Source of the DNA: Prevotella sp. E2-28
GTDB lineage: Bacteria; Bacteroidota; Bacteroidia; Bacteroidales; Bacteroidaceae
Length of the DNA stretch: 64,000 nt
Direction: 5' to 3'
NCBI RefSeq assembly: GCF_022024055.1
Contig: NZ_CP091788.1
Span: forward strand, 3,472,001 to 3,536,000
Part shown: positions 17,094-26,200 of the stretch, piece by piece
How the letters are laid out: each line of letters opens with the position of its first letter
How positions within the stretch are numbered: position 1 is the stretch's first letter
Notes under the pieces: generated by a model
What the model saw: only the letters and a program-made list of their open reading frames with translations
Told to the model about the DNA's origin: nothing
The model's database searches: none
Made by a program: the position numbers and the translations under genes

Positions 17094-17609
17094 TTATTCT
17101 TCTGCCGCTATTAACATCACGCTTTCTTCTTCAATCTCTACGTGTGGTTTCTGAGTAGAATGATCTTGCAAATAGATATGGTTAAGAGTAAAAGCGATGG
17201 ACTCTATGGTCTGTTCTCGAACGGCTGGAGCCAACTCACATTCCCATACCGTTATACAATGCCAGCCCATTTCTGCTAGTTTCTTCTGCTCCTCCTTGTC
17301 CCGCTCTTTGTTCCTGCGAATCTTTGCCACCCAGAAATCACGATTGGTTCTGGGAATTCTACAGCATCTTGAGCTTTCCATTTTGTCTAGTTTCACGAAA
17401 TGCCCATGCCAAAAACAACCATTTACAAAGATACAAGATCTATATTTCTTCAGTACTAAATCTGGATGGCCTGGCAATCGTTTGTGATTTAATCTATATC
17501 TGAATCCACGCTCCCACAATCCACGTCGCACAATAACCTCAGGTTTCGTTCCTACAGATTTTACTGCAGACATTACTTTATTGATATTGTGTTGTGAGGA
17601 TTTATTCAT
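17094..17609 (-). CDS. vsr: Very short patch repair (Vsr) endonuclease
   Basis: A 171-residue protein of the Vsr family, which nicks DNA beside T:G mismatches left by deamination of 5-methylcytosine. Family landmarks are MSAVKSVGTKPEVIVRRGLW at the N-terminus, the catalytic Asp in LPGHPDLVLKK, FVNGCFWHGH (zinc and catalytic His), and FWVAKIRRNKERD. It is directly downstream of the restriction enzyme gene (no gap) and in operon with a C5 methyltransferase, as expected, since the methyltransferase creates the lesion that Vsr repairs. Confidence 0.92.
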   Translation of the reverse strand: MNKSSQHNINKVMSAVKSVGTKPEVIVRRGLWERGFRYRLNHKRLPGHPDLVLKKYRSCIFVNGCFWHGHFVKLDKMESSRCCRIPRTNRDFWVAKIRRNKERDKEEQKKLAEMGWHCITVWECELAPAVREQTIESIAFTLNHIYLQDHSTQKPHVEIEEESVMLIAAEE

Positions 17610-18716
17610 TTATCGAACTTTATCTCCATTAATCAAGTGTTTTTTAATATCTATAAAAGATGTATCTCGATTGTTCTTGAATTCTCTTGCAACCATGTCA
17701 ACCCAAGAATTAAATAAGTCGTTCTTATCATAAGGAAAATCCCACATCTGTTGGATGTCTATTATTAATTCATAATCAGGATTTGATAAAAAGCGTTTTA
17801 TACTATCTCTATAATCTAATACATTTTTTGCGATTTGAGGATAGGGCTTCTTCATGAGTTTACCATTGAGGTACCAAGCCTGACCTGAGGCACTAAATTC
17901 ATCACGTACATTATATAAAAGCATTCCATATCTTGTACATAACCATAATGCAAATGCTTTATATTTATCTCTATCAGATTTATAGTGATATAAACTAGGA
18001 AATAGAATCATCCCTTTAGATATGATTTCTTCTTTTTGTAAGGCTGTTGCTGCTGAGAAGAAAGATAATTTGTTAACATTCTCAGATTCTGCCATCCACC
18101 AAGGCATTTCAAAACCGTCTTTTTTTGATTTGCTTAGGTAATGAGCACGCATTAAAGCAACTTTCTCTAAATCCGTTTTAATCCTATAATCATCATATGT
18201 CGTGTTCATTTCTTCAAAGATAGTCTTTTCCTTTCTATCTTTTATCTCCATATCAATTATATACCTAGGAGAGTGCGTAACAGCAATATTATTAAGACAT
18301 TCTTGATATGGTCTAAATTTGAATTGAGGAGGAGTACTTCCAAGATTGCCAAACATTATATATATATCTTTAATCGTCAAATCGCTAACCCCTTCAAAGA
18401 TACTATTACCTAAGGAGGTCCATTTGTTTTCTTTAGTTGATTTTACCTCGATGCCATAATGCTTATCAATGACTATATCAGGAAAAAAATGGCCAGAGAT
18501 CCTTTTTATCTCGGATTTTTCAAATGGAGTTCCAGACTTCACTTCATCCAATACTGCCTGTGTAGCTTCTTCAATCTGGACAGGTGTGTTGTTTGCATAT
18601 CTCTTTGGATCTTTACGGGAATAATCATTGAAACACTTTTGTGATAACTCCATAAAGTTCTTTAAAGCAGCCTGAGCTTTTACTCGGTCACATTCAATTT
18701 TGTCAATAGTAATCAT
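17610..18716 (-). CDS. Type II restriction endonuclease, PD-(D/E)xK-like
   Basis: A 368-residue protein with no family I can name. A PD-(D/E)xK catalytic site is visible: FPDIVIDKHYGIEVKST (~residues 77-93), with the acidic residue in PD and the E-x-K pair, preceded by helix residues ISGH. Its ATG overlaps the stop codon of the C5 methyltransferase by 4 bp (ATGA type) and it is followed immediately by vsr. That order (methyltransferase, nuclease, vsr) marks it as the restriction enzyme of the system. Base composition is clearly more A+T-rich than the neighbouring genes, consistent with transfer. The target sequence cannot be read from the protein. Confidence 0.75.
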   Translation of the reverse strand: MITIDKIECDRVKAQAALKNFMELSQKCFNDYSRKDPKRYANNTPVQIEEATQAVLDEVKSGTPFEKSEIKRISGHFFPDIVIDKHYGIEVKSTKENKWTSLGNSIFEGVSDLTIKDIYIMFGNLGSTPPQFKFRPYQECLNNIAVTHSPRYIIDMEIKDRKEKTIFEEMNTTYDDYRIKTDLEKVALMRAHYLSKSKKDGFEMPWWMAESENVNKLSFFSAATALQKEEIISKGMILFPSLYHYKSDRDKYKAFALWLCTRYGMLLYNVRDEFSASGQAWYLNGKLMKKPYPQIAKNVLDYRDSIKRFLSNPDYELIIDIQQMWDFPYDKNDLFNSWVDMVAREFKNNRDTSFIDIKKHLINGDKVR

Positions 18717-20074
18717 TCTTCAAAATATTTAGGCCATAGTTCTTGTAATCTCGTTGCAATATGATATGCCAGCACAGGAGGTACGGCATTTCCGATAATT
18801 TTATATGCTCCAGACGAACTGACATGATAACCATTGCCTGTTGTCTTCTTGATAACAAAGCGATAGTCTGGTGGGAAAGTTTGAATTAGAGCGCATTCTC
18901 TTGGCGTTAGTCTTCGTTCTTTCAAACCTTTCTTTAATTCTTCATAGTGTTTTCCTCCGTGTTCAGCTGATAGACGGCGGAATTCAATATTTCCATGATG
19001 CTCAGAACGTATAGTGGGGCCAAGACCATCAAGTTTAATTTCTATTTGTCCTTGACTGCCATTTGCGAGGAATTTTGCCTTAGAGTATACTCTTTGTGAT
19101 GCGTCAAGTGAATCCTCAGGTTCATCAAGGTCTTTCAAAACATCATAAGTCATAACCTTTGGTAGTAGTCCGCTATTCTTTAATGTTCCAGCATGCGTTG
19201 GCTTAGGATAAGGATTATAATCATCAGGAATTTCTTTAGATTCCAAAGCCTGAAGCGCTTCTGGTTTAAGTGCATCCCTTCTAATGCCTATAAAGATAAC
19301 GCGTTCTCTTGATTCTGGTACGCCATAATTGCCTGCATGAAGAACTTGAGGTGTTAACACGATGTACCCATTACCATCAGCGCTAGCAAAGTCCTTTTGA
19401 ATGATATCCTTTACGTCACCCAAATTGACAAGGCCTTTTACATTTTCAGCAATAAATATTTTTGGACGTACAATATCTATAACCTGCTTCATCCAAAAGT
19501 ATAACTTACCTCTACTTTCTTCCGTAGGCTTATCTTCTGCGCGTTTCTTACCCCAATCGTCTTTTTGTGAGTTGAACCCTTGACGTTTACCTGCTACGCT
19601 GAAATCCTGACACGGAAATCCTCCTGTTACAATATCAATATCCTTAGGAAAGATGTCTGCTCCTTGTTGATGCATCTTTACCAATTCAACAATGCTTGCA
19701 TTATGATACACATTCTCGCTATATCCGAATCTGCTCATATACATAGTCCATGCTTTCTCGGCCTCAGGTAGAATGTCATTTGCAAATACAGTTTGAAACA
19801 GAGTCTTTTTTAGGAATACCCAATTATCATTCAATTGGTGTTCTATAAACGGGCTATCTGCGGCAAAAGATTTTTTATTAGCGATAAAGTGACCTTCAAA
19901 GCCTAAGTCCATACCTCCACAACCAGAGAACAAAGATAGGACTTTATACTTTTTGTTATTTTGTAATGGTTCGTCATCAAAGTGGATGGGAATTACAGAA
20001 TCCTCAACTTTATCAACTTCATTTTCCCAATTAACTAGAACTTGTTTCTCGTTGTTATGTAGGTTTTCACTCAT
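18713..20074 (-). CDS. DNA (cytosine-5) methyltransferase
   Basis: A 453-residue modification methylase. Motif I LFSGCGGMDLGFEG, motif IV GGFPCQDFSVAGKRQGF with the catalytic Cys, motif VI ENVKGL, motif VIII-like region, RRLTPRECALIQTFPPDY and motif X IIGNAVPPVLAYHIA are all present and in order. It methylates cytosine to protect DNA from the linked nuclease. I place the start at MSENLHNNEK (20074), not at the longer open frame from 20185. The longer start would put a terminator hairpin (20096-20123) inside the coding sequence, and the extra residues look unlike the family. Confidence 0.9.
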   Translation of the reverse strand: MSENLHNNEKQVLVNWENEVDKVEDSVIPIHFDDEPLQNNKKYKVLSLFSGCGGMDLGFEGHFIANKKSFAADSPFIEHQLNDNWVFLKKTLFQTVFANDILPEAEKAWTMYMSRFGYSENVYHNASIVELVKMHQQGADIFPKDIDIVTGGFPCQDFSVAGKRQGFNSQKDDWGKKRAEDKPTEESRGKLYFWMKQVIDIVRPKIFIAENVKGLVNLGDVKDIIQKDFASADGNGYIVLTPQVLHAGNYGVPESRERVIFIGIRRDALKPEALQALESKEIPDDYNPYPKPTHAGTLKNSGLLPKVMTYDVLKDLDEPEDSLDASQRVYSKAKFLANGSQGQIEIKLDGLGPTIRSEHHGNIEFRRLSAEHGGKHYEELKKGLKERRLTPRECALIQTFPPDYRFVIKKTTGNGYHVSSSGAYKIIGNAVPPVLAYHIATRLQELWPKYFEE

Positions 20075-20095
20075 ATCATTCCATGGCGCAAAAAG

Positions 20096-20123
20096 CCCCT
20101 GTGCTTTCAAGGAAGCGCAGGGG
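20096..20123 (-). terminator. Terminator or attenuator hairpin before the restriction-modification operon
   Basis: The stem CCCCTGCGCTT / AAGCACAGGGG (minus strand; 20123-20113 with 20106-20096) contains one non-Watson-Crick pair. It is followed on that strand by GCTTTTT. It lies 22 bp before the methyltransferase ATG, at the end of a non-coding transcribed leader, so it could attenuate the operon. Confidence 0.6.
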
Positions 20124-20357
20124 TGCCATGCTTGTGACATAAGCGACTGGAAACGCTGCAGAATGAAGCATAACGAATCCCCCACGCTGTTCGTGCGAGG
20201 TCATTATCGTTTCTGCTTCTGCGTTGTTTTAGTTTTCCAGTTCTATGTCATCAGAAGTGAAATGAATCTCGTATTATTATTTGTCAGTTACTCTTTTTTG
20301 CCTTGTCCTTATTTCTTTTGTTCTGACAAACACCCCAAGTCAGACAGTTCTGTGTCT

Positions 20358-20681
20358 CTATTTTGCCCACATACAAAAAGCGCAGGTGTTTACATCCGCC
20401 TGTTCGTCGTTCGAGGTCTTAGGAAACCTATGCAATAAACAGACAGAGAAACACCCACGTTGAGGTATATAGACGCCCGTAAAGTGTGCATTGAGGATAC
20501 CCGACCCTCGTAGCACACTACGGAGAGTATATACTACACCCCGTGGAGTTACCCCTGCATTGTTCTTGATTGCATATTCAAAAGTTCCTAAGTTTCGAAA
20601 CGACCAAAAACAAAGCGTCAGTAACGCCTTCTAATATGTAGTGCTCCACCCCTCGGCTCCATTATCCTCAGATAACATCAT
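20358..20681 (-). pseudogene. Leader region with an amber-interrupted open frame (structured RNA or decayed gene)
   Basis: On the minus strand an ATG at 20681 opens 16 codons (MMLSEDNGAEGWSTTY), then a TAG at 20633-20631, then 90 further open codons in the same frame (KALLTLCFWSFRNLGTFEYA...) to a TAG at 20358. The protein is not one I recognise. The segment lies in a leader that starts near a TATCTTTG box (20713-20706) and ends at the hairpin before the methyltransferase. It is rich in short hairpins such as CGTAG-TGTG-CTACG. It may be a non-coding RNA or dispersed element, not a protein gene. Confidence 0.35.
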
Positions 20682-20705
20682 AGCCGTAACGGGCGAATGC
20701 AAGTG

Positions 20706-20713
20706 CAAAGATA
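20706..20713 (-). promoter_or_regulatory. -7 box of the restriction-modification leader transcript
   Basis: TATCTTTG on the minus strand, a perfect -7 box. The -33 element is poor (TCTG at 20734-20731, 17-base spacer). It is the only good promoter signal upstream of the 640-bp leader and the methyltransferase operon. Confidence 0.45.
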
Positions 20714-20846
20714 CAAAATCTTTTTGATAGCAGAATGGATTAGCACAAAAATCTTCATTGTTTTACAAAATGATATTTTTTTGTTTTGTGGCAACACTAA
20801 CCCCAATTATCTGGAAATGCCTTTGTATAAAGGAAATCTGGATTCT

Positions 20847-21023
20847 AACACCCACCCCAACACTAACCCCAACACTAACCCTAACACCCACCTTTCGGTT
20901 ATAAAAGGAAAGGCAAAATTAAGAAAGTTGGACGCTAAAAATTGATGCATAAAGAGAGGCTTGAAATTGATGAAAGGGGTTAGTGTTGGGGTTAGTCCTG
21001 GGGTTAGTGTTGGGGTGGGTGTT
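20847..21023. repeat. Inverted arrays of telomere-like short repeats
   Basis: The left arm (20847-20882) is built from CACCCACCCC, AACACTAACCCC and AACACTAACCC units. The right arm (20976-21023) is its near-perfect reverse complement (GGGGTTAGTGTTGGGG units). The arms are separated by about 93 bp and could form a stem of about 35 bp. The preceding bases 20813-20838 (GGAAATGCCTTTGTATAAAG) resemble the core of the inverted repeat at 53.2 kb. I see no credible gene in 20714-21430; the rest of that stretch holds only this array and the two hairpins described separately. Confidence 0.75.
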
Positions 21024-21090
21024 TGAAGTAAGAATCCTTAGTGTTTATCGGGGTTTCAGAAGATTTTGGGTGGGTGTTGGCAACTATAGC

Positions 21091-21129
21091 AGTTACGCGC
21101 CACAACTATGGGAGTTGTGACGCGTAACT
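21091..21129. repeat. Long near-perfect hairpin
   Basis: AGTTACGCG-c-CACAACT, loop ATGGG, AGTTGTG-a-CGCGTAACT: a 17-bp stem with a single C-A mismatch and a 5-base loop. There is no U-run on either side, so it is not a typical terminator. A hairpin of the same build (9 bp, C-A mismatch, 7 bp) is at 39225-39265. Confidence 0.7.
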
Positions 21130-21373
21130 ATGGTGTTTATGAGTGCTAAGTCCTATACTTAGAATCGTAAAGTGGCACTTTATGATCATCAAGCTGCCAG
21201 TTCGTGACCTCGGAGCTGCCTGTTCGTCGGCCTTCCGCTCCGTCCTCGTCGCCCTTGAGCCCTAGGCTCGTCACCCTTCAGGAGCGTGCCCATTATTTTT
21301 TATAGCCGATGGCACTCATCACAAAGATGCTGAATGGTATAACGTCTTTTCTCATATTCTTTCTCATAAAGAA

Positions 21374-21408
21374 ATGAGGGCTGGCATAAAAGGTTATACC
21401 AGTCCTCA
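21374..21408 (-). terminator. SusD gene terminator
   Basis: On the minus strand, TGAGGACTGGTATAA pairs imperfectly with TTATGCCAGCCCTCA and is followed by TTTCTTT, 23 bp after the SusD stop codon. Confidence 0.65.
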
Positions 21409-21430
21409 CTTGGATAAGATATGCAGTTAA

Positions 21431-23089
21431 TTAATAGCCAGGGTTCTGTGCGATGCCGAGATCCTCACCCTGCAGGCCGTTGGGGATAGGCTGGCGGTAG
21501 TGCTTGCCGCGCACATTATTGTACTTGGCTACGAGGTGGTTGTGCACCTTCTGGAAGTAAGCCTCCTGATCGGCGGTGAAGGTCTGTTTCTCCTTCCAGT
21601 CATCGGCAAAGTGCTTGTAGTTCTTCACCTGCTGCACGCTGCTGATGAGGTTCTTCCAGCGGTAAGAGTTCAGCACAGAGAACTGCTCGTAGGTGAACTC
21701 ATAGTCCCACTCACGCTTGATCTGGTCGAAGGTGGGCGCGCTGACCTCGGCGATGCCAGCACGGCGGCGCAGTTGGTTGAAAGGCTCGGCAGCCTCTTGG
21801 TTGCGACCTAACTGTACAAGAGCCTCAGCCTTGATGAGCAGCACCTCAGCATAGCGAATCTCGATGCGGTCCACGCTGTTTTGCTTGATTTCCAGATTCT
21901 CAGAGTTTTCATAGCTCTGATCAACGCCCTTACCGTTAACAGGAGTATAGACGGGAGAGTAATAGTGGTGTATAAGACCTGTCTCGGGATTCTTCACCTC
22001 GATGAAATAAGTCTCTGCCAAGCGCTTATCGTTAGGCTGCTCGCGTTTCCAGTTGTCGTACAGGTCATCATCGGCCACCTCAGTATGGTTCTGCTTATAG
22101 CCGTTGCCATTCTCACCGTTCAGGAAAGGATAGGTCCATGAGCAGTGTGTCTGGTGGTTGCCCTGAGCATCCAGCTTATCACCGTCGTGAGCGATGGTGA
22201 AGAGGTGCTCATTGGTATTGCGCTTGTTGCTCTCATACTCTCGTCCGAAGAGTTTTGAGAAGTCGGGGTCAAGAGCCAGACGACCACTACTAATCACTTT
22301 ATCAGCATACTCTATGGCCTTCTGCAAACGGGCAGGTGTCGTGGTGAACTCAGGATCAGTCTGCGTGTCAGCAATAGCCTTCACTTGCTCTGCTGTTAGA
22401 GGGTTGTCACCCCATACCAGATAGGTACGTGCCAACAATGCCTGAGCAGCCTGCTTTGAGGGCACGCGAGGGTCGCCGCTATAGTCGAGCAGCAGTTCCT
22501 CGGCATCGGTCAGGTCCTTGACAATCTGTTCAAACACCTTGTCAATGCTCTGACGCTCAGTGGTTGAACCGCCTTCTTCTGTAAATACGGGCACCTCACC
22601 CCACAGCTGAGCCAACTTCAAATAAGCCAGGGCGCGCAAGAACTTTGCCTTACCCACGGCTGCGTTGTAACCGTTCTGCGTCACCTTGTTCAACTTCAGC
22701 GAATTGCTGACGGTAGTGATAGCCTCGTTATCTTGAGCGATACCCAGCAACAAGTGGTTGAAAATCTTCACTTGATACCATGTCGTAGGCTCCTGCTCGA
22801 AACGACTGTTTAGAGGACCTTCTTTGCTCTCGGCACCCTCAAACGAAATGAGCTTGTTCGAGTTCAACTCAATAATAAACGAGAATGAAGACGAAAGTGG
22901 CTGCCAATGACTATACACACCGTTTACGAGCGAGAGTGCCGAGGCGTCATTGTTCACTACGTTTGTCTCGTCTATCTGGTTGCCGCCAGTGTCGTTTGCG
23001 TTGTCATCACTGTCACTAGAGCAAGCTGTAAAGCCTGTTGCTGTTGCTACTGCCACGAGGGCTGCGAAAAGTAATTGTTTCTTTTTCAT
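21431..23089 (-). CDS. SusD/RagB-family nutrient-binding outer-membrane lipoprotein
   Basis: A 552-residue lipoprotein. The signal peptide MKKKQLLFAALVAVATATGF ends in TACSS (lipobox cysteine ~23), followed by an acidic Asp/Asn linker. The SusD tetratricopeptide-like body includes GKAKFLRALAYLKLAQLWGEVPV (~150), AAQALLARTYLVWGDNP (~215) and the C-terminal RYAEVLLIKAEALVQLGR with RRRAGI. SusD proteins form a lid over the SusC channel and bind the substrate. The gene is 182 bp from SusC, an unusually wide gap, which holds a separate promoter (23193-23264). No polysaccharide-degrading enzymes are adjacent, so the substrate may not be a glycan. Confidence 0.9.
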   Translation of the reverse strand: MKKKQLLFAALVAVATATGFTACSSDSDDNANDTGGNQIDETNVVNNDASALSLVNGVYSHWQPLSSSFSFIIELNSNKLISFEGAESKEGPLNSRFEQEPTTWYQVKIFNHLLLGIAQDNEAITTVSNSLKLNKVTQNGYNAAVGKAKFLRALAYLKLAQLWGEVPVFTEEGGSTTERQSIDKVFEQIVKDLTDAEELLLDYSGDPRVPSKQAAQALLARTYLVWGDNPLTAEQVKAIADTQTDPEFTTTPARLQKAIEYADKVISSGRLALDPDFSKLFGREYESNKRNTNEHLFTIAHDGDKLDAQGNHQTHCSWTYPFLNGENGNGYKQNHTEVADDDLYDNWKREQPNDKRLAETYFIEVKNPETGLIHHYYSPVYTPVNGKGVDQSYENSENLEIKQNSVDRIEIRYAEVLLIKAEALVQLGRNQEAAEPFNQLRRRAGIAEVSAPTFDQIKREWDYEFTYEQFSVLNSYRWKNLISSVQQVKNYKHFADDWKEKQTFTADQEAYFQKVHNHLVAKYNNVRGKHYRQPIPNGLQGEDLGIAQNPGY

Positions 23090-23192
23090 ACTGAAAATCT
23101 CCTTTTACCTTTAATTATTAATCTTTTATTATGTTAATGTGTCTAACCCATTACTGTGTCTTTAAAACATGTCACTATGTCTTTCCGACGAT

Positions 23193-23264
23193 GCAAAGTT
23201 ACGGCGGTTTTCTCACTCCCACAATCGCCTTTTCATGGCATTCCGCATACCAAACCATTGGTAA
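23193..23264 (-). promoter_or_regulatory. Shared palindrome promoter, copy C (SusD gene)
   Basis: In gene direction: palindrome TTACCAATGGTTTGGTAT at 23264-23247, 18 bases, GCGATTG at 23228-23222, 20 bases, TAACTTTGC at 23201-23193. It begins 8 bp after the SusC stop codon and lies about 100 bp before the SusD ATG, giving SusD its own regulated promoter. Confidence 0.85.
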
Positions 23265-23271
23265 TTGCTAT

Positions 23272-26200
23272 TTACAGCGTGACGTTTACACCAAAAGTGA
23301 AGGTGCGCGAGGCGGGATAGGCACCACTGTCAGTGCCACTGCTAACCTCAGGATCATAGCCCTTATAGGGAGTGATGGTAAAGAGGTTGGTGGCAGTAGC
23401 GTAAAGGCGGATACTCTCAATTCTTACATTTTTTAATTCTTTCATTTTTACATTATATCCGATGGTGAGGTTACGCAACTTCAGGTAGCTGGCATTCTGC
23501 ACATATCGGCTGTCGATATAATCGAAGGGGCGGACCGTGCTGGCTAGGGGCAGCGTGTTACTTCCGTTCTGGGGCGTCCATGAGTTCTTAACAGTAGCAA
23601 GCACATTGTAAGAATCGGTTGTCTGCTCCAGACAACGCTGCAAGGCATTGTAGAGTTTGTTGCCATAGCTGCCGGCGAACGATGCAGAGAGGTCGAAGTT
23701 GCCGTAGCGCAACTGCGTAGAGAAACCATAAATAAGGTCGGGCTGGGTGCTACCCAGGATAACGCGGTCATTGCCGTCAATCTTGTTGTCGTTGTTAGTA
23801 TCGGCAAACTTCAGATCGCCCGGCTGGGGTGTCTGTCCATTGATGGTGGGTAGCTTGGATACATCCTCATTACTCTGCACGATACCTACGAACTGCAAGC
23901 CATAGAAAGCTCCGAGAGACTCGCCACGACGCAGTATCTGCTGTTTGTCGGAACCCTGGATGATGTCGTTCGTTGAGCCCATATCGGAAATCTCGTTCTT
24001 GTTGTAGGCAGCGTTGGCGCTAACCGACCATTGTAGATTCTTACGTTGAATAAGGTTAGCATTAACAGAGAGTTCCACACCCTTGTTCACCACATTACCC
24101 ACGTTCTGCAGCTGTGAGGTAACACCACTGGCAAAGCCCATCGGCACCACCAGGAGCAGGTCGCTGGTCTTCTTGTAGTAGGCATCGAAGACGATGTTCA
24201 CACGGTTCTTCAATAGACCGATGTCGAAGCCGAGGTTATACGACGCAGTAGTCTCCCACTTCAGATTATCGTTCGAGGTGTTCTGCTTGGCATAGCTGCT
24301 AGAACCACCGTAGCTACCCGTAGCGTAGGAGGTCGAGAAAGCATAGTCTGGAATCTCCTGATTACCCACCAGACCGCCCGAGAGGCGCACCTTCAGATAG
24401 TCAATGGCCTGCACGTCGCGCAAGAACGACTCCTGATCAACATTCCACGACAGACCCAGCGAGGGGAAGTAGCCCCAGCGATGATCCTTTGAGAAACGAC
24501 TGGAGTTATCTGCACGGAAAGTGGCAGTGGCGTTATAGCGATCAAGTAACGTATAGTTCACACGAGCAATAATCGAATTAAGTGTCGATTCTGAGATACC
24601 CGTCTGTGGTGTGTAAATACCGGAACCGTCGCCCAGGTTATACTGCTTCAGCGTCTCGTTGGTGAAATGGTTCGTGCGAATATTGCTGTGCGTAGAAGTT
24701 GAGGTCTGACGGGTGTAACCTACGAGGGCATCAATGAAGTGCTGCTCATTGAGGTTTCGGCTATAAGCGGCGGTGTACTCCTGCTGCCATACGTCCGTCT
24801 GACGATTACCCGTACCACCAATACCCTGCGTAGCAAGACCCAATGAAGTATAGGCACCCGAGAAATAGTTCTGTGTGAGCTTTTCACTGTTCAGACCAAT
24901 AGTAGCCTTCAGCGTGAGGTCACCGATACGATAACTTGCCCAGACATTCGAGAGTAGGTAATTGTTGATGTTCTCGGCTACGCTCTCCTGAAGGTCGTAA
25001 ACAGGATTCGCTGATTGGTCGCCGATAGCGAAGTAGGCATACTCATAGGGATTATTGAAATTATATGAGCCATCCTGATTATATACACTGACAACGGGTG
25101 GCATCAACAGAGCATAGACAAAACTATTGGTGATACCAGCAGAATAAGGTGACGAGTTAAACACCTGCTCCTCTGTCGTGGTGAGGCCTTTCTGCTTTGA
25201 GCGACCGTAGGTGGCGTTGACGCCAAACTTCAAGTCGTTTTTCAACTCCCACTCCACGTTGGTGTGGAAGTTATAACGCTCGAAACCAGAGTTCAGCAGG
25301 ATGCCGTCCTGATCAGTATAGTTGGCCGAGAAAGCATAACGACTTTTGTCGGTGCCGCCCATGATGCTCAGCTCATGACTTTGCTGAACGGCCGTGCGCA
25401 AGACGGCTTCCTGCCAGTCGGTACCCTTGCCGAGGGCAGCAATCTCAGCGTCGGTATAGCCGCCCTTGTTACTCCAGTAGTCCTTCTGGAACTGTGCCCA
25501 CTCTGAGGCGTTGAGCAAATCCAACTTCTTGCTGATGCTGCTTGCTCCAATATTATAAGTATAGTTGATACGTGCCTGCTGATCGCCGCGCTGTCCCTTC
25601 TTCGTAGTGATAAGAATCACGCCGTTGGCACCACGCGAACCGTAGATGGCTGTAGCCGAAACGTCTTTCAGTACCTCTACACTCTCAATATCGTTAGGAT
25701 TGATAGTAGCCAGCGGATTCAGACTTCCCTCGATGCCGCCCAAACCCGTAGAGTTATTATTGGCATCCTTGAAATAAATAAAACCATCGATCACATAAAG
25801 TGGCTCGTTAGAGGCATTTACCGAGTTACCGCCACGAATACGGATATGGCTGTCGGCACCTGGCTGACCACTACTGGCAGTCACGCTAAGACCTGCCACT
25901 TGTCCGCTCAAGGCCCCATCAAGTGTAGGAGCCTGCGATATCTCAAAGATATCAGCCTTCACCTTCGTCACACTACCTGTTAGCTGTGTTCGCTTCTGCG
26001 TGCCGTAGCCTACCACCACGACCTCGTTCAAATGATGATCTTCCTCTTTCAGTGACACAACAACATTCTTATCATCGCCCTTCAAACGGATGGTTCTCGG
26101 CTCATAGCCCACATAGCTCACCTTCAGTTCCGAGGGAAATGCTGTCACATCGATGCGGAAGTTACCCTCTGCATCCGTTATCACACCCACCTGACTGCGT

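Noticed and set aside
20075..20185. Longer start for the C5 methyltransferase
   Set aside because: Extra residues overlap a terminator hairpin and do not look like the family.
20358..20681. tmRNA, RNase P RNA or SRP RNA in the leader
   Set aside because: I looked for the conserved tmRNA ends, the RNase P GAGGAAAGUC element and the SRP GNAR loop context and found none.
20847..21023. A CRISPR array in the tandem repeats
   Set aside because: The units are 10-12 bp and contiguous, with no unique spacers; no cas genes are nearby.
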